A stretch of 12,728 bases of DNA from Bacteroidales bacterium H10 (GCA_001701295.1 DAAV01000076.1:34923-47650); one strand, 5' to 3'. Counted from the first letter of the stretch, positions 1 through 9,176 are shown. Program-made: numbers and translations. The notes: a model not told the origin generated them from the letters alone.

Positions 1-865
1 CTTCGTCACGAGACATATAATCCGTCACCGGACGAAACATACGGCCAAATTTTTTTTGCCCGGACTTCAATACGCGGCTACGTATCATGGGATGTCCGTA
101 AGAAAGAGGCACAATCTTTTGCAGCGTGTTGTCGCGGTCTATCTCCTTCAATCTTTCAAACACTTTTTCATGATTGCCGAAAACCGATGCCTGATGGTTG
201 ATCATTACGGTTTCGAGCTTCCTCACACGCAGTTCAAAAAGATCGGCCGGCTCCGAATCCGTCTCGTTCGCATTATACGAAAAAAAACGGAACCCGGCCT
301 TTACATCAAAATTATTTTTTAAAAGCTCATAATCCCGTTTATTCCAGAAACAAAAATAATCCACCATCCCGAAAATCTTCGCGAAGCGACCGGGACGATA
401 GTTATTGGTAACTTTCCGGATTATCCTTGACAAGCTGTTGGGCGTATAGTATCTGAGTCTGGAAAAAAGTGGAAAAGGCCTGTCAAACAGTCTGTATCCT
501 TTTTCATATCCCAGCGTCTCGTAAAGTTCATATCCCCATACAATCCAGAATACCCTGAAATCACATTCCTTGCGGAGGAATCTCAAAAGGAAGAGCATGT
601 AGTCTCTCATTCCGTGCAGGACAATGCGGTCTATATTGTTCTCACGGCAAAGGCGCAGCACTTCCGCATAGTTTTTACGGTCATACAGATCAAGACAAAT
701 GAAACCTTCCTTGTCCTTGATCATTTTCAGATCCGGCGTATTAGTGTTTACTACAAATATGTTAAGTCCGGGATAATATTTTTCAAATACTCTCCTGGAA
801 TCGGACACAAAATTATGGTCCATGCACAAATGCAGTATTTTTCCGCTACTACTGTTGGGGGTCAT
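1..865 (-). CDS. GT56-family glycosyltransferase (Fuc4NAc-transferase-like), 3' end off window
   Basis: The first 288 residues of a cytoplasmic glycosyltransferase are visible, read from ATG 865-863; the C-terminus lies beyond the left edge. It resembles WecF/RffT (GT56), which transfers Fuc4NAc from dTDP-Fuc4NAc to a polyprenyl-linked sugar. The resemblance rests on ILHLCMDHNFV (10-20), the WGYELY stretch (110-115), the core MINHQASVFGNHEKVFE (221-237), which parallels the family's GNS..N.H segment, and the following IVPLSYG (251-257) plus a downstream KKFG. WecF is about 360 residues, so roughly four fifths are present. The start lies 17 bases inside the wzy-like gene, suggesting translational coupling. 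Family is likely; the sugar donor is inferred, supported by the transaminase gene in the same operon. No signal peptide or membrane span is seen. Confidence 0.8.
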   Translation of the reverse strand, partial: MTPNSSSGKILHLCMDHNFVSDSRRVFEKYYPGLNIFVVNTNTPDLKMIKDKEGFICLDLYDRKNYAEVLRLCRENNIDRIVLHGMRDYMLFLLRFLRKECDFRVFWIVWGYELYETLGYEKGYRLFDRPFPLFSRLRYYTPNSLSRIIRKVTNNYRPGRFAKIFGMVDYFCFWNKRDYELLKNNFDVKAGFRFFSYNANETDSEPADLFELRVRKLETVMINHQASVFGNHEKVFERLKEIDRDNTLQKIVPLSYGHPMIRSRVLKSGQKKFGRMFRPVTDYMSRDE

Positions 866-2123
866 GTCCGATTTTTCGTTTTTCCTTTTCTCTCCCACTC
901 TCATAATACAATATCGGGATAGCGATCAGAAAAAGAAACATCCACATCTCCTTCGTAGGGTAATCCCTGATAAGATTGGAAATGACATACACTATCAGAA
1001 AGCCGAATGACCTGAACGACATATACCGCGAGAAATATACCAGCAGGAACATCACTATAAGTGTGCTGCCGACAATTCCGCGCAGATAGAAATAACGTTT
1101 GTAGCCCGCATTGCCCATCATGAGAGTTCCGCTGCTGTCGCTTCTCGACGAGTAGGCGTCGCGCCCGGCGCCAAACCATATACGGTCACTTTTCAGATAT
1201 TTCTTGAAGGTATCTTTGAAGAAAGTAGTATAACGGTTGTTTCCAGCGATCTCGCCGTCTTCCGTCACTTCAAGACGGGACACAATAGCCTGATTAAGCA
1301 CATTCTCACCGTTAAGATATGAGGCCGCTCCGACACCGATCAGAACAAAGACAGCCGCCATCGCCGCCATCGCTATATATTTACGTTTATCGATGAGCAC
1401 GAGTATCACTCCCCCGACCATCAGTCCGTAGGCGGCAAGAGACAATGACATCAGAGTGGACAGAAGCAAAACAATGTTGCCGAACTTGCGCAGATTGAAC
1501 TGATCGATATAAAGCAGATACACGCACATTGAGCCCAGATGGCCAGGTTCGAGGAAAGGTCCGGCAAAACGGTAGATATCAGCCGGACTCGACATGGTGA
1601 AGGTGTTGAAGAGATAATATACCTGATGTTTGTAATATGATTCGCTGTTATCCTGAAAATGCGGCATCTCCACACCGCATAAGAATGGTATCCATCCGGC
1701 GAGCGCCAACAGCAGGATCAGTTCCACGGCTATCGTGAAATATTTAAGGACAACTTTCTTATCGGCCAGCGGTGCCTGAACCAGCACCGCGGCTGCAAAT
1801 ACAGTCACGGCCATACACAACATCGACTGCATGCTCAGATCTCCAAGCATCAGACGGTCATAAATGAATATGACCGAGAGAAGCGCGATGCATATTCCCT
1901 TGAACATGGTCAGACGCTCCAGTTCTTTCCATCTCATTGCCGCATAACAGAATATGCAGACAAAAGCGAGGAAATAGACTGGAGTGTCCGGCAGATATCT
2001 GACATACAGAATTCTGTTGGACTTGAACATCAGCAGAATCATGCCGATGCACATCGCTATCACATCCCACGTCGGAGACGTCGCAGTGGTCTTTTTCTCT
2101 ATAATGACGTTATCTGTCGCCAT
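849..2123 (-). CDS. wzy: O-antigen/exopolysaccharide polymerase (Wzy-like)
   Basis: A 424-residue, very hydrophobic protein with about ten predicted membrane segments between residues 20 and 405. A large loop before and around the motif RFAGPFLEPGHLG (185-197) is typical of Bacteroidales Wzy/O-antigen ligase-type proteins, where Arg and the EPG triplet are conserved. A second polar loop containing NNRYTTFF (295-302) and GAGRDAYSSR (318-327) precedes the last hydrophobic segments. Such enzymes join undecaprenyl-linked repeat units on the periplasmic face. The gene overlaps the hydrolase gene upstream by 14 bases and the glycosyltransferase gene downstream by 17. Wzy proteins diverge strongly, so the call rests on topology, the EPG motif and the wza-wzc-wzx neighbours. 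A WaaL-type ligase is the main alternative. Confidence 0.82.
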   Translation of the reverse strand: MATDNVIIEKKTTATSPTWDVIAMCIGMILLMFKSNRILYVRYLPDTPVYFLAFVCIFCYAAMRWKELERLTMFKGICIALLSVIFIYDRLMLGDLSMQSMLCMAVTVFAAAVLVQAPLADKKVVLKYFTIAVELILLLALAGWIPFLCGVEMPHFQDNSESYYKHQVYYLFNTFTMSSPADIYRFAGPFLEPGHLGSMCVYLLYIDQFNLRKFGNIVLLLSTLMSLSLAAYGLMVGGVILVLIDKRKYIAMAAMAAVFVLIGVGAASYLNGENVLNQAIVSRLEVTEDGEIAGNNRYTTFFKDTFKKYLKSDRIWFGAGRDAYSSRSDSSGTLMMGNAGYKRYFYLRGIVGSTLIVMFLLVYFSRYMSFRSFGFLIVYVISNLIRDYPTKEMWMFLFLIAIPILYYESGREKEKRKIGHDPQQ

Positions 2124-3294
2124 TTGCTATAAGATGCCTGTACAGGGCCTTGATAAGAGGTTTATGGATATCTCCGTAACCGTCACGATATTTTGACTCG
2201 GCACCGCTGCTAAGAATTACGAATCCGTACTTCTCGTCAGGATCGAAAATCATGCATGTCTTTATACCGGCGCCTCCCCCTGTCTGGCCATGAAGGACCT
2301 TTCCGCTGACCAGATCACGGTATTGTCTGTAAGACAATCCGTAATTGTTTTCGCCGACATAATTCTTCTGTATAAGCTTCTCGCTTTTTTTAGATATGAT
2401 TCTATGGCCGTCCAGTTCTCCCCAGTTCATATGCATCCGCATATATCTTGCGAGATCATCGGCAGTGATCTTCATTCCGACCGCAGGATATTCAAGCCAC
2501 ACAGTCTCGCCCAGCACATAATTCTCCGGTCTGAGAGGTGCAAGCTGATGATAGACATAGTCGTTGTTCTCTATTTTTCCTGTCTTGTCGGATTTATAAT
2601 AAAGCCCTACGAATTTGTCTTTATCAAGCACATTCTGATTGAAACTTCCTTTCAGGCCGAGAGGTTTCATGATGATATCATCTATAACTGTGCTGAAACG
2701 CTTGTTGGCGGCTCCTTCTATAACCGCTCCGAGCACAGTATAGTTGGTATTGACATAATCATATTTTTCTCCCGGATAAGTGTCTGAATAACCGAGAGCA
2801 TAGTCCTTTGACTTGTTGGGGTTGATTGAATCGAGAATCCACCAGCAATGATTCTCATTCAGACCCGATGTATGTGTCAGCAGTTGCTTGACAGTGATCG
2901 GGACCTCGGGATATCGCGGATTTCTCAGAGGGAAAGCAAGATATTTGTCTGCCGGATCATTGAGTTTCATTTTTTTCTCTTCGACAAGACGCATTATCGC
3001 AGTCGCAACAAATGTCTTTGAAACGGACATGATGTCAAAAAGGTCATCATATTTAAGAAGGTCTCCTTTCTTGCCGTCCTGCGGTATGGTACGGTAACCC
3101 ATCACTTTCCTGTAGATCACCGAATCATCCTTGACTACGGCTATGCTTAGCCCCGTCATTCCCGTATCCTCGAATACAGTCTGTATTTCACTCTCCAGAG
3201 ATCTGTTCCTGCTCTTCCGTGGCATTGATACTGCGAATAAAATGCCGCATACCGCCAAAAAAGATACAAGCAGGATCTTCACGCTTATTTTCAT
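2110..3294 (-). CDS. Exported serine hydrolase, class C beta-lactamase/penicillin-binding fold
   Basis: A 394-residue protein with a hydrophobic signal segment (residues 4-23), so export or membrane anchoring is expected. C16 is not in a good lipobox because Val precedes it. All three active-site elements of the Beta-lactamase/serine hydrolase family (PF00144) are present: S90-V-S-K93 (SxxK nucleophile and base), Y180-V-N182 (YxN), and HGQTGG at 335-340 in the place of KTG. The segment KQLLTHTSGLNE (136-147) is also typical. The family includes AmpC, D-Ala carboxypeptidases, esterases and transacylases, and the motifs do not say which. Its position between the sugar transaminase gene (13-base gap) and wzy (14-base overlap) suggests it acts on the polysaccharide in the periplasm, perhaps as an esterase or acyl transferase. 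That role is inference; beta-lactam resistance is not supported. Confidence 0.88.
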   Translation of the reverse strand: MKISVKILLVSFLAVCGILFAVSMPRKSRNRSLESEIQTVFEDTGMTGLSIAVVKDDSVIYRKVMGYRTIPQDGKKGDLLKYDDLFDIMSVSKTFVATAIMRLVEEKKMKLNDPADKYLAFPLRNPRYPEVPITVKQLLTHTSGLNENHCWWILDSINPNKSKDYALGYSDTYPGEKYDYVNTNYTVLGAVIEGAANKRFSTVIDDIIMKPLGLKGSFNQNVLDKDKFVGLYYKSDKTGKIENNDYVYHQLAPLRPENYVLGETVWLEYPAVGMKITADDLARYMRMHMNWGELDGHRIISKKSEKLIQKNYVGENNYGLSYRQYRDLVSGKVLHGQTGGGAGIKTCMIFDPDEKYGFVILSSGAESKYRDGYGDIHKPLIKALYRHLIANGDR

Positions 3295-3307
3295 TCTATA
3301 ATTTTAT

Positions 3308-4453
3308 TTATTTGACAATCTGATCGAGCACTCTTGCAGTATCGTCTTCCGTAAGACTCGGATACATCGGCAGACAGATCACTGCATTGGCCATTTTATG
3401 GGCATTGGGCAAATTCGCCGGAGCTGCCGAAGGAAGTCCCCGATAGGTGGTGAATTCTGAGATCAGCGGATAAAAATAACGACGTCCCAACACATTGTGT
3501 TCCTTCATTTTCATGTATAGTTCATCACGTGTCATGCCATATTTCTCGGCATCTATAAAGATCGGGAAATAGCTGTAATTATGACGTACTCCGGGCGTAT
3601 CGTTGAAAAATGTCACACCTTCCACTCCGGCCAGTGCTTCTCTGTATATTTCCGCAACTCGTTTTCGGGACTCGATAGCTTTGTCAACTTGCCTTAAATT
3701 CAGTATGCCATATGCAGCGCGGATCTCATCCATCTTGGAATTGATGCCGGGCGCCACCACTTCTATCTCATTGACAAAACCGAAATTCTTGAGATGGTCT
3801 ATACGGCGTTTCGTCTTTTCATCATGCATCACGAGCGCACCGCCTTCGATTGTATTGTAGACCTTGGTGGCATGAAATGAAAGAGTCGACATGTCGCCGG
3901 CATTCAGTACGGATTCTCCGTTTACCTCTACTCCGAAGGCATGAGCTGCATCGTATATGACTTTCAGACCATATTTGTCGGCAATTTCTTGTATTCTTAC
4001 GGTATCGCATGGTTGCCCGTAGACATGCACCGGCATTATGGCGGTCGTCTTGGGCGTGATAGCCGCCTCGATGCGGTCGGGATCGATATTGCCTGTAGCG
4101 GGATCGATGTCGACAAACACCGGTTTTATGCCGTTCCACCAAAGCGAATGAGTGGTGGCTACAAAGCTATAGGGAGTGGTTATAACCTCTCCCGTGATAC
4201 GCAGTGCCTGCAGTGAGGTGATCAGCGGCAATGTGCCGTTAGTAAACAGACTTATGAACGGAACTTTCAGATATTCGCAAAGTTCTTTTTCAAGTCGCTG
4301 ATGAAACGATCCGTTGTTTGTGATCCATTTGCTTGACCAGATTTCCCGCAGCAAAGCATTGAATTCTTCAAGATCCGGCAACAACGGCGAAGTCACCGTA
4401 ATTTTTTCAGGCATCTTGCCCGAAGATATATCTGATTTCTTGTCTGAGGCCAT
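3308..4453 (-). CDS. PLP-dependent nucleotide-sugar transaminase (DegT/DnrJ/EryC1, VioA-like)
   Basis: A 381-residue soluble aminotransferase of the usual family length. PLP-site features are visible: TNGTLPL (71-77) for phosphate contacts, D168 in YDAAHAFG (167-174) facing the pyridine nitrogen, and the Schiff-base lysine K197 in SFHATKVYNTIEGG (192-205). The FHATK...TIEGG form resembles VioA-type enzymes, which convert dTDP-4-keto-6-deoxyglucose to dTDP-4-amino-4,6-dideoxyglucose using glutamate. WecE/FdtB/QdtB relatives have different versions of this stretch, so 3-amino or galacto products remain possible. It acts in the cytoplasm to supply a sugar for the repeat unit. It follows the flippase gene after a 24-base gap. 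Fold and cofactor are near certain; the exact sugar is inferred. Confidence 0.92.
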   Translation of the reverse strand: MASDKKSDISSGKMPEKITVTSPLLPDLEEFNALLREIWSSKWITNNGSFHQRLEKELCEYLKVPFISLFTNGTLPLITSLQALRITGEVITTPYSFVATTHSLWWNGIKPVFVDIDPATGNIDPDRIEAAITPKTTAIMPVHVYGQPCDTVRIQEIADKYGLKVIYDAAHAFGVEVNGESVLNAGDMSTLSFHATKVYNTIEGGALVMHDEKTKRRIDHLKNFGFVNEIEVVAPGINSKMDEIRAAYGILNLRQVDKAIESRKRVAEIYREALAGVEGVTFFNDTPGVRHNYSYFPIFIDAEKYGMTRDELYMKMKEHNVLGRRYFYPLISEFTTYRGLPSAAPANLPNAHKMANAVICLPMYPSLTEDDTARVLDQIVK

Positions 4454-4477
4454 AAGAAAATGTTTTAGAAAATTCGG

Positions 4478-5914
4478 TTATCTCGATTTGACGAACGACA
4501 TCAATTCCCGAAGGTCTCTCGAACCTGTCATTCTTGATACAAGCACATAATATGTCACACCTGCCGCTATCCCGGCTATAAGCTTGAGGCCGTCGTGGGG
4601 CACGAACTGAATCACCGCCCATACCACCGCGCCCATACTTGCTGCATATAAGAATGAAGGCGTAATGTCACGCATCTGTTTGATAAAACCGACATCAATA
4701 AGTTTTCCGGTGTAATAAGTATTGATTACAAGACTGATAATATTGCCGACAATACCGCCCAGACACATAGCTATCAGTCCGAAAGGCACCGTCAGACAAA
4801 GAATTGCCACACCGATGCATTTCTTCCATATCTCGAGTTTGAGAAACAGGTCGCTTCTTCCCTTCACCTGCAGAAGATTGAGATTAATGGCATGTATAGG
4901 ATACCACATCATCGAGAAACATATGATCTGCAACAGTGTGGCCGCGAAGAGCCATTGTTCTTTAAGAAATATCAGTATGAAAGGCCGGGCGACGGCCGCC
5001 ACACCCATCATCAGGGGAAATATGACAAACGCCGACAAGCGCAGGAATCGTCTGTACACGTCACTCAGACGGTCATCGTCATCCTGCATGGTGCATAATA
5101 CAGGATAAGTGACCCGCTGTATTATGATCGTCAGATTGGAAGATGGAAACTCGGCAAACTGGTGCGCCCGTGTATAATAACCGAGATCGGCAGCCTTGAA
5201 GACTTTACCGATCACCAGAAGATATATGTTATTGTAAAGAGTGTTTATTATTCCGCTTAATGCAAGTTTCGATCCGAAACCGAACAGTTCGCGAAATGAT
5301 TCCCATGAATACAGAAAACGCGGTCTCCATCCTGACAGAAGCCATAGCATTATGGCATTGACGGCAAGATTGGATATCTGGAACCAGACAATCGACCATA
5401 CGCCGAAACCGGTATATACCATCGTTATGCCGACAGCTCCCGATGTGACTGCGGCGACAAATGAAGCCTTTGCCTGAGTCTTGAAATCTATCCGCACCGT
5501 CAGCAGCGCACGCTGCACGACTACAAACGAGTTGAACACCACACTCAGCGAGATCACACGCATGAGAGGAGTGAGAAGCGGCTCATCATAAAAATCGGCG
5601 ACAAGCGGAGCGCATGCGAACAGCAATAGATAAAGAGCGAAACCGACAGCGATATTGAAAAAAAACACTGTCGAATTGTCAGTCTCGTTCCGGTCCTGCT
5701 TGCGTATCAGAGCCTGCGAGAAACCGCTGTCGACGAGCGACTGGGAAACAGCTATGAAAATAGTAAGCATCCCCACCAGACCATAGTCCTGCGGAGTGAG
5801 GATGCGCGCCATCACGATCATCACGGCAAACTGTATGAACTGCACCGAGAAACGCTCCACAGTGCTCCATACAGTGCCTTTGAGTGTCTTTCGTTTCAGA
5901 CCCTCCCCGCCCAT
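4478..5914 (-). CDS. wzx: Polysaccharide flippase (Wzx/MATE-like, WzxC type)
   Basis: An inner-membrane protein with about a dozen to fourteen hydrophobic segments. The N-terminus carries LKRKTLKGTVWSTVERFSVQ and then ARILTPQDYGLVGMLTIFIA, the hallmark opening of Bacteroidales lipopolysaccharide/exopolysaccharide flippases, which move undecaprenyl-linked repeat units across the membrane. I chose ATG 5914-5912 (478 residues) because family members begin just before the LKxKT stretch and this start leaves a 10-base gap after the wzc stop. The longer frame from 5983 (501 residues) would overlap wzc by 59 bases and add a polar 23-residue head of no family resemblance. Neighbours (wzc upstream, transaminase gene downstream) support the role. 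Confidence 0.9.
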   Translation of the reverse strand: MGGEGLKRKTLKGTVWSTVERFSVQFIQFAVMIVMARILTPQDYGLVGMLTIFIAVSQSLVDSGFSQALIRKQDRNETDNSTVFFFNIAVGFALYLLLFACAPLVADFYDEPLLTPLMRVISLSVVFNSFVVVQRALLTVRIDFKTQAKASFVAAVTSGAVGITMVYTGFGVWSIVWFQISNLAVNAIMLWLLSGWRPRFLYSWESFRELFGFGSKLALSGIINTLYNNIYLLVIGKVFKAADLGYYTRAHQFAEFPSSNLTIIIQRVTYPVLCTMQDDDDRLSDVYRRFLRLSAFVIFPLMMGVAAVARPFILIFLKEQWLFAATLLQIICFSMMWYPIHAINLNLLQVKGRSDLFLKLEIWKKCIGVAILCLTVPFGLIAMCLGGIVGNIISLVINTYYTGKLIDVGFIKQMRDITPSFLYAASMGAVVWAVIQFVPHDGLKLIAGIAAGVTYYVLVSRMTGSRDLRELMSFVKSR

Positions 5915-5924
5915 CGGCCCGTCA

Positions 5925-8333
5925 TCATTTGCCGGAGTTCGAATGGTAGCCGTCTGAATAGCCGTAAATTTTCTTGCGGCCATACTGCTGAATACCGTTC
6001 AAAATAACCGACATATTCTTATATTCCTTGTTTTTGTAAAGTTTTTCGAGTTCCGGCAGATTCTCACGTTCAAGATGTCCTATCCTGACGACAAATATGC
6101 AACGGTCGGATATTTTCTCTATGATCCTTGCGTCTGCCATGGCGTTTACCGGAGGACAGTCTATGATGACATAATCGTATTCCCGGCTCATTTCGATCAC
6201 CATTTCGCTGAAGCGGTCCACTTCAAGAAGTTCGGTAGGATTGGGCGGGAAATGACCCACAGGCAACACATCCGCTCCCTGCATCGAACCGTCCGTGACA
6301 ACAAGCGGACGCCAGTCGGAGACACCCCCGCTAAGGAAGTCACTGATACCCTTGGCCGGACTGCCGATCAGTTCGGAAGTCGATCCGTGACGGAGATCGC
6401 CGTCAATGACAATCACTTTTTTCTCACGAAGAGCAAGCGATACCGCAAGATTGGCCGATACGAACGATTTTCCGTTGTTCGCGTCGATCGAGGTCATCAT
6501 GATCACAGAACCACGCTTCCTCTGGCCATCGATGACACCGTCGTTCTTCGTAAGGAAATTGACATTTGTACGAAGCACACGGAACGCGTCATTGATAATA
6601 TTACGGTTACTCGGTTCGACCACTATACGCTCGTCCATACCCGCGGCTTTTCTCTCTTTGTCGCCCTTGCGGTCTCTCCACCAGGGGATCTCTCCGATAA
6701 GCGGTATCGAGAGTTCTTCTATCTCCTTCTTGCTGCGGACCTTGGTATTGGTGACCTCCTTGACGAATGTCACGCCGAAAGGCAGACAGAATCCGAACAG
6801 GAACGCGAACGCGACGATCAGTTTCTTCTTGGGAGACACCGGCATCAGATCACCGAACGGTTTTGCTATCACTTCCGTGTTTGACGGCGTGAAAACCTGT
6901 GTCAGCTCGTTCTCCTCACGTTTCTGGAGAAGGAACGTATAGAGACTTTCCATCACCTTGCGCTGGCGCTCCACACTCAGGAGATGCTTGGCCTGAACAG
7001 GACTGTTGGCGATCTTGGAAGTAGCCTCGCCTTTCACTCCCCGCACATTGCGGAGCTGTTCGGTCAGGGAAGATATCTCATTGTTGACAGAAGTCTTTAT
7101 CGCGGAATACATGTTATCCAACTGCGAATCCATAGACACCAGCAGGGGGTGATGTTCAGACGAATTGGTGACAAGGCGGTCACGTTCCAGGAGCTGCTTG
7201 TTGTATTCCGCTATCTGCTTCTCGATAGCCGGACTTTCTATGCCGACATTTGCCGGAAGCACAGTATTTCTGTTGGCCGGGTTGTCAAGATATTGTTTCA
7301 GGAATTTTGTAACCTGCAGACGATTGTTGAGATTGAGCACGAGTTCTTCAGCCTTCTGGTCTGTCTGCATGTAGCGCGTTGTGGTGAGCACAAGATCCGG
7401 CACAAGATTGGTTGACTGATAGTCCGCTATATCACTGTCGACTCCACTAAGATCCCGCTCAATGGCCACAAGACGCTCGCTGATAAACTTGTTGGTGGAT
7501 TTGGAAGTCTCGTTCTGATTCTGTATCCAGTTCTCATTATAGACCTTGACCATATTTGTCAGTAGGTCGTCGGCACGCTGCAGATCATTGTCGACAGCAG
7601 TAAATTCTATGGTATTCGCCCACTGGTCCTGCAACTGTATGTCGATCTTGCCGGAATAGTCATTTGCAGCCGCGATGATAGGCTGACGGTCGACCATCAC
7701 GGTATATTCCTGACCCGGAACATATGCCGGACCGGTAGTGACGAGAAACTGCCCGAGTGGTGTCTTTGCAGGAATTCCAAATTTTATAGGAGCCTTCTGT
7801 ACGAAATCAAACATGACAGGCTCCGGATTGCGTTCTGTGCTTCTTACAACATCCGAAAGAGTTATGTCTCCATTCTTCGCCACTTCAAGTTTGAACGACG
7901 CAGCATCGGCATCAGTGAAATCGGAAAGAGTTACAACCACAGGAAGGGAGTCGCCGTAAACGATTTTGTCATGAAACTTACCCGGCAGACTGTAATTCAT
8001 ATCGAGATTCAGACGTCGCACCACCGTCTCCATCAGATCCGGGCTCTGAAGCTTGTTGATCTCATCGCGGATATTCGTGCTTGATCCGAGCATTCCCATG
8101 CCGGCAAAAGCACTAAGCTGCGAACCGAGAGAACTGCCTCCGCTGTCATCCTTGATGACAATCTGAGAGAAACGCTTATATGTCGGCTGGCTCCGCAACA
8201 CGTAGAAGGTTGCAAGCGACACACACACCACGACCGACAGAACTATCCAGGGCCAGTGGTGTAAAGTTATTTTGATCACATCCGAAAGACGCACCGTGCG
8301 CTTTCCTTCGGAATTCTGATTGTTGTTTGCCAT
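5925..8333 (-). CDS. wzc: Polysaccharide co-polymerase with BY-type tyrosine autokinase (Wzc-like)
   Basis: An 802-residue inner-membrane protein combining chain-length control and a cytoplasmic bacterial tyrosine kinase. The order is TM1 (about 29-47), a Wzz-type periplasmic region with coiled-coil stretches (about 50-495), the MPVSPKKK proline motif (497-504), TM2 (504-525), and the kinase domain (about 570-780). Kinase features are an oligomerisation motif D582-x2-R585-x2-R588 (Asp instead of the usual Glu), Walker A with G621-K622-S623, Walker A' VIVIDGDLR (640-648), and Walker B YVIIDCPPV (721-729). The C-terminal tyrosines Y784, Y790, Y792 and Y796 are the likely autophosphorylation cluster. 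It partners Wza and Wzy in export and polymerisation. No Wzb-type phosphatase gene is visible in this window. Confidence 0.96.
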   Translation of the reverse strand: MANNNQNSEGKRTVRLSDVIKITLHHWPWIVLSVVVCVSLATFYVLRSQPTYKRFSQIVIKDDSGGSSLGSQLSAFAGMGMLGSSTNIRDEINKLQSPDLMETVVRRLNLDMNYSLPGKFHDKIVYGDSLPVVVTLSDFTDADAASFKLEVAKNGDITLSDVVRSTERNPEPVMFDFVQKAPIKFGIPAKTPLGQFLVTTGPAYVPGQEYTVMVDRQPIIAAANDYSGKIDIQLQDQWANTIEFTAVDNDLQRADDLLTNMVKVYNENWIQNQNETSKSTNKFISERLVAIERDLSGVDSDIADYQSTNLVPDLVLTTTRYMQTDQKAEELVLNLNNRLQVTKFLKQYLDNPANRNTVLPANVGIESPAIEKQIAEYNKQLLERDRLVTNSSEHHPLLVSMDSQLDNMYSAIKTSVNNEISSLTEQLRNVRGVKGEATSKIANSPVQAKHLLSVERQRKVMESLYTFLLQKREENELTQVFTPSNTEVIAKPFGDLMPVSPKKKLIVAFAFLFGFCLPFGVTFVKEVTNTKVRSKKEIEELSIPLIGEIPWWRDRKGDKERKAAGMDERIVVEPSNRNIINDAFRVLRTNVNFLTKNDGVIDGQRKRGSVIMMTSIDANNGKSFVSANLAVSLALREKKVIVIDGDLRHGSTSELIGSPAKGISDFLSGGVSDWRPLVVTDGSMQGADVLPVGHFPPNPTELLEVDRFSEMVIEMSREYDYVIIDCPPVNAMADARIIEKISDRCIFVVRIGHLERENLPELEKLYKNKEYKNMSVILNGIQQYGRKKIYGYSDGYHSNSGK

Positions 8334-8378
8334 AATTGTTTTGATATATAACGGAGAGAGAACGATGCAAGTCTGCGA

Positions 8379-9176
8379 TTAACGGAAGATTATGACTGCG
8401 ATAGAAGCGAGCACACTGGCGACGGACACCCATACCGACGGATTATAGAACACGTTGGCTGTCTCCGTAGCCTGACGTTTACGTGTATTGTTGGGTTCTA
8501 CATACACTATATCGTTCTGCCGGAGATAATAGGCGGGGCTCTGCATCAGAGATTTCGTATCTGTAAGATTGACGCGATATGCCACATCCTTGCCATTCTC
8601 TTCACGAACCACAAGAACGTTATCTCTCAAACCGGTAATATTCAGGTCTCCTGCAGCAGAAAGAGCCTGCAGAATCGTCATATTGTCTCGTTCAATCAAA
8701 TAGTCACCCGGATTACGCACATCTCCAAGCACCGATATCTTGGCATTCAGATATTCGACAGTAACCACAGGATCTTTCACAAGTTCTCTGGAGAGAATCT
8801 CCCGCTTGATAAGTTCCGCCACCCCATACCGGTTAAGACCTGCGACATGAAGTGTGCCGAGAAGCGGAAAGTCAATGTTTCCGGCCGGATCGACAGTATA
8901 AGCGGCCGCCTTAGACTCAGTGGTGGAACCGTTTGTTCCCGTACCGATACGGTATTGCGCTATGGCGAGGTTGAATGCAACAGCGAGTTCAGGATCTTTC
9001 GAAGTCACTATAATCGCAAGTTTATCATCCGGTTGCACTGTGATACGCACGGGAGGAACGACGGTCTCTGTCTGTCCGTTCTCAAAACCTTGCATGTATG
9101 TTATATCTTTCGGGACCTTGCATGATGCAAGAACCGAACAAAGCACGATAAAGAGAAGTGTCTTGTAAATTTTCAT
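8379..9176 (-). CDS. wza: Outer-membrane polysaccharide export lipoprotein (Wza-like, SLBB)
   Basis: A 265-residue lipoprotein: signal peptide MKIYKTLLFIVLCSVLASC with lipid attachment at C19, a poly-export domain (about 44-140, including VDPAGNIDFPLLG at 95-107), and an SLBB domain (about 146-195, ISVLGDVRNPGDY). A C-terminal hydrophobic helix (about 246-264, ending IIFR) could cross the outer membrane as in the Wza pore. At 265 residues it is shorter than E. coli Wza (about 380), as is common for Bacteroidetes homologues with fewer SLBB units. It is the first gene of the operon, 45 bases before wzc. A long non-coding leader (9177 to about 9432) lies upstream, with promoter-like boxes further up. 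Confidence 0.95.
   Translation of the reverse strand: MKIYKTLLFIVLCSVLASCKVPKDITYMQGFENGQTETVVPPVRITVQPDDKLAIIVTSKDPELAVAFNLAIAQYRIGTGTNGSTTESKAAAYTVDPAGNIDFPLLGTLHVAGLNRYGVAELIKREILSRELVKDPVVTVEYLNAKISVLGDVRNPGDYLIERDNMTILQALSAAGDLNITGLRDNVLVVREENGKDVAYRVNLTDTKSLMQSPAYYLRQNDIVYVEPNNTRKRQATETANVFYNPSVWVSVASVLASIAVIIFR

Noticed and set aside
2290..2787. 165-codon plus-strand open frame
   Set aside because: It is antisense to the serine hydrolase gene, whose three active-site motifs are intact, and has no family resemblance.
2110..3294. Antibiotic-resistance beta-lactamase
   Set aside because: The fold and motifs are shared by many esterases and transacylases, and the third motif is HGQTGG rather than KTG. 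The operon context points to polysaccharide work.
5915..5983. Longer start for the flippase gene (23 extra residues)
   Set aside because: It would overlap wzc by 59 bases. The extra residues look unlike family members, which begin near the LKRKT stretch.
6075..6884. 269-codon plus-strand open frame
   Set aside because: It lies wholly opposite the well-supported Wzc kinase region, has no recognisable domain, and looks like an antisense shadow.
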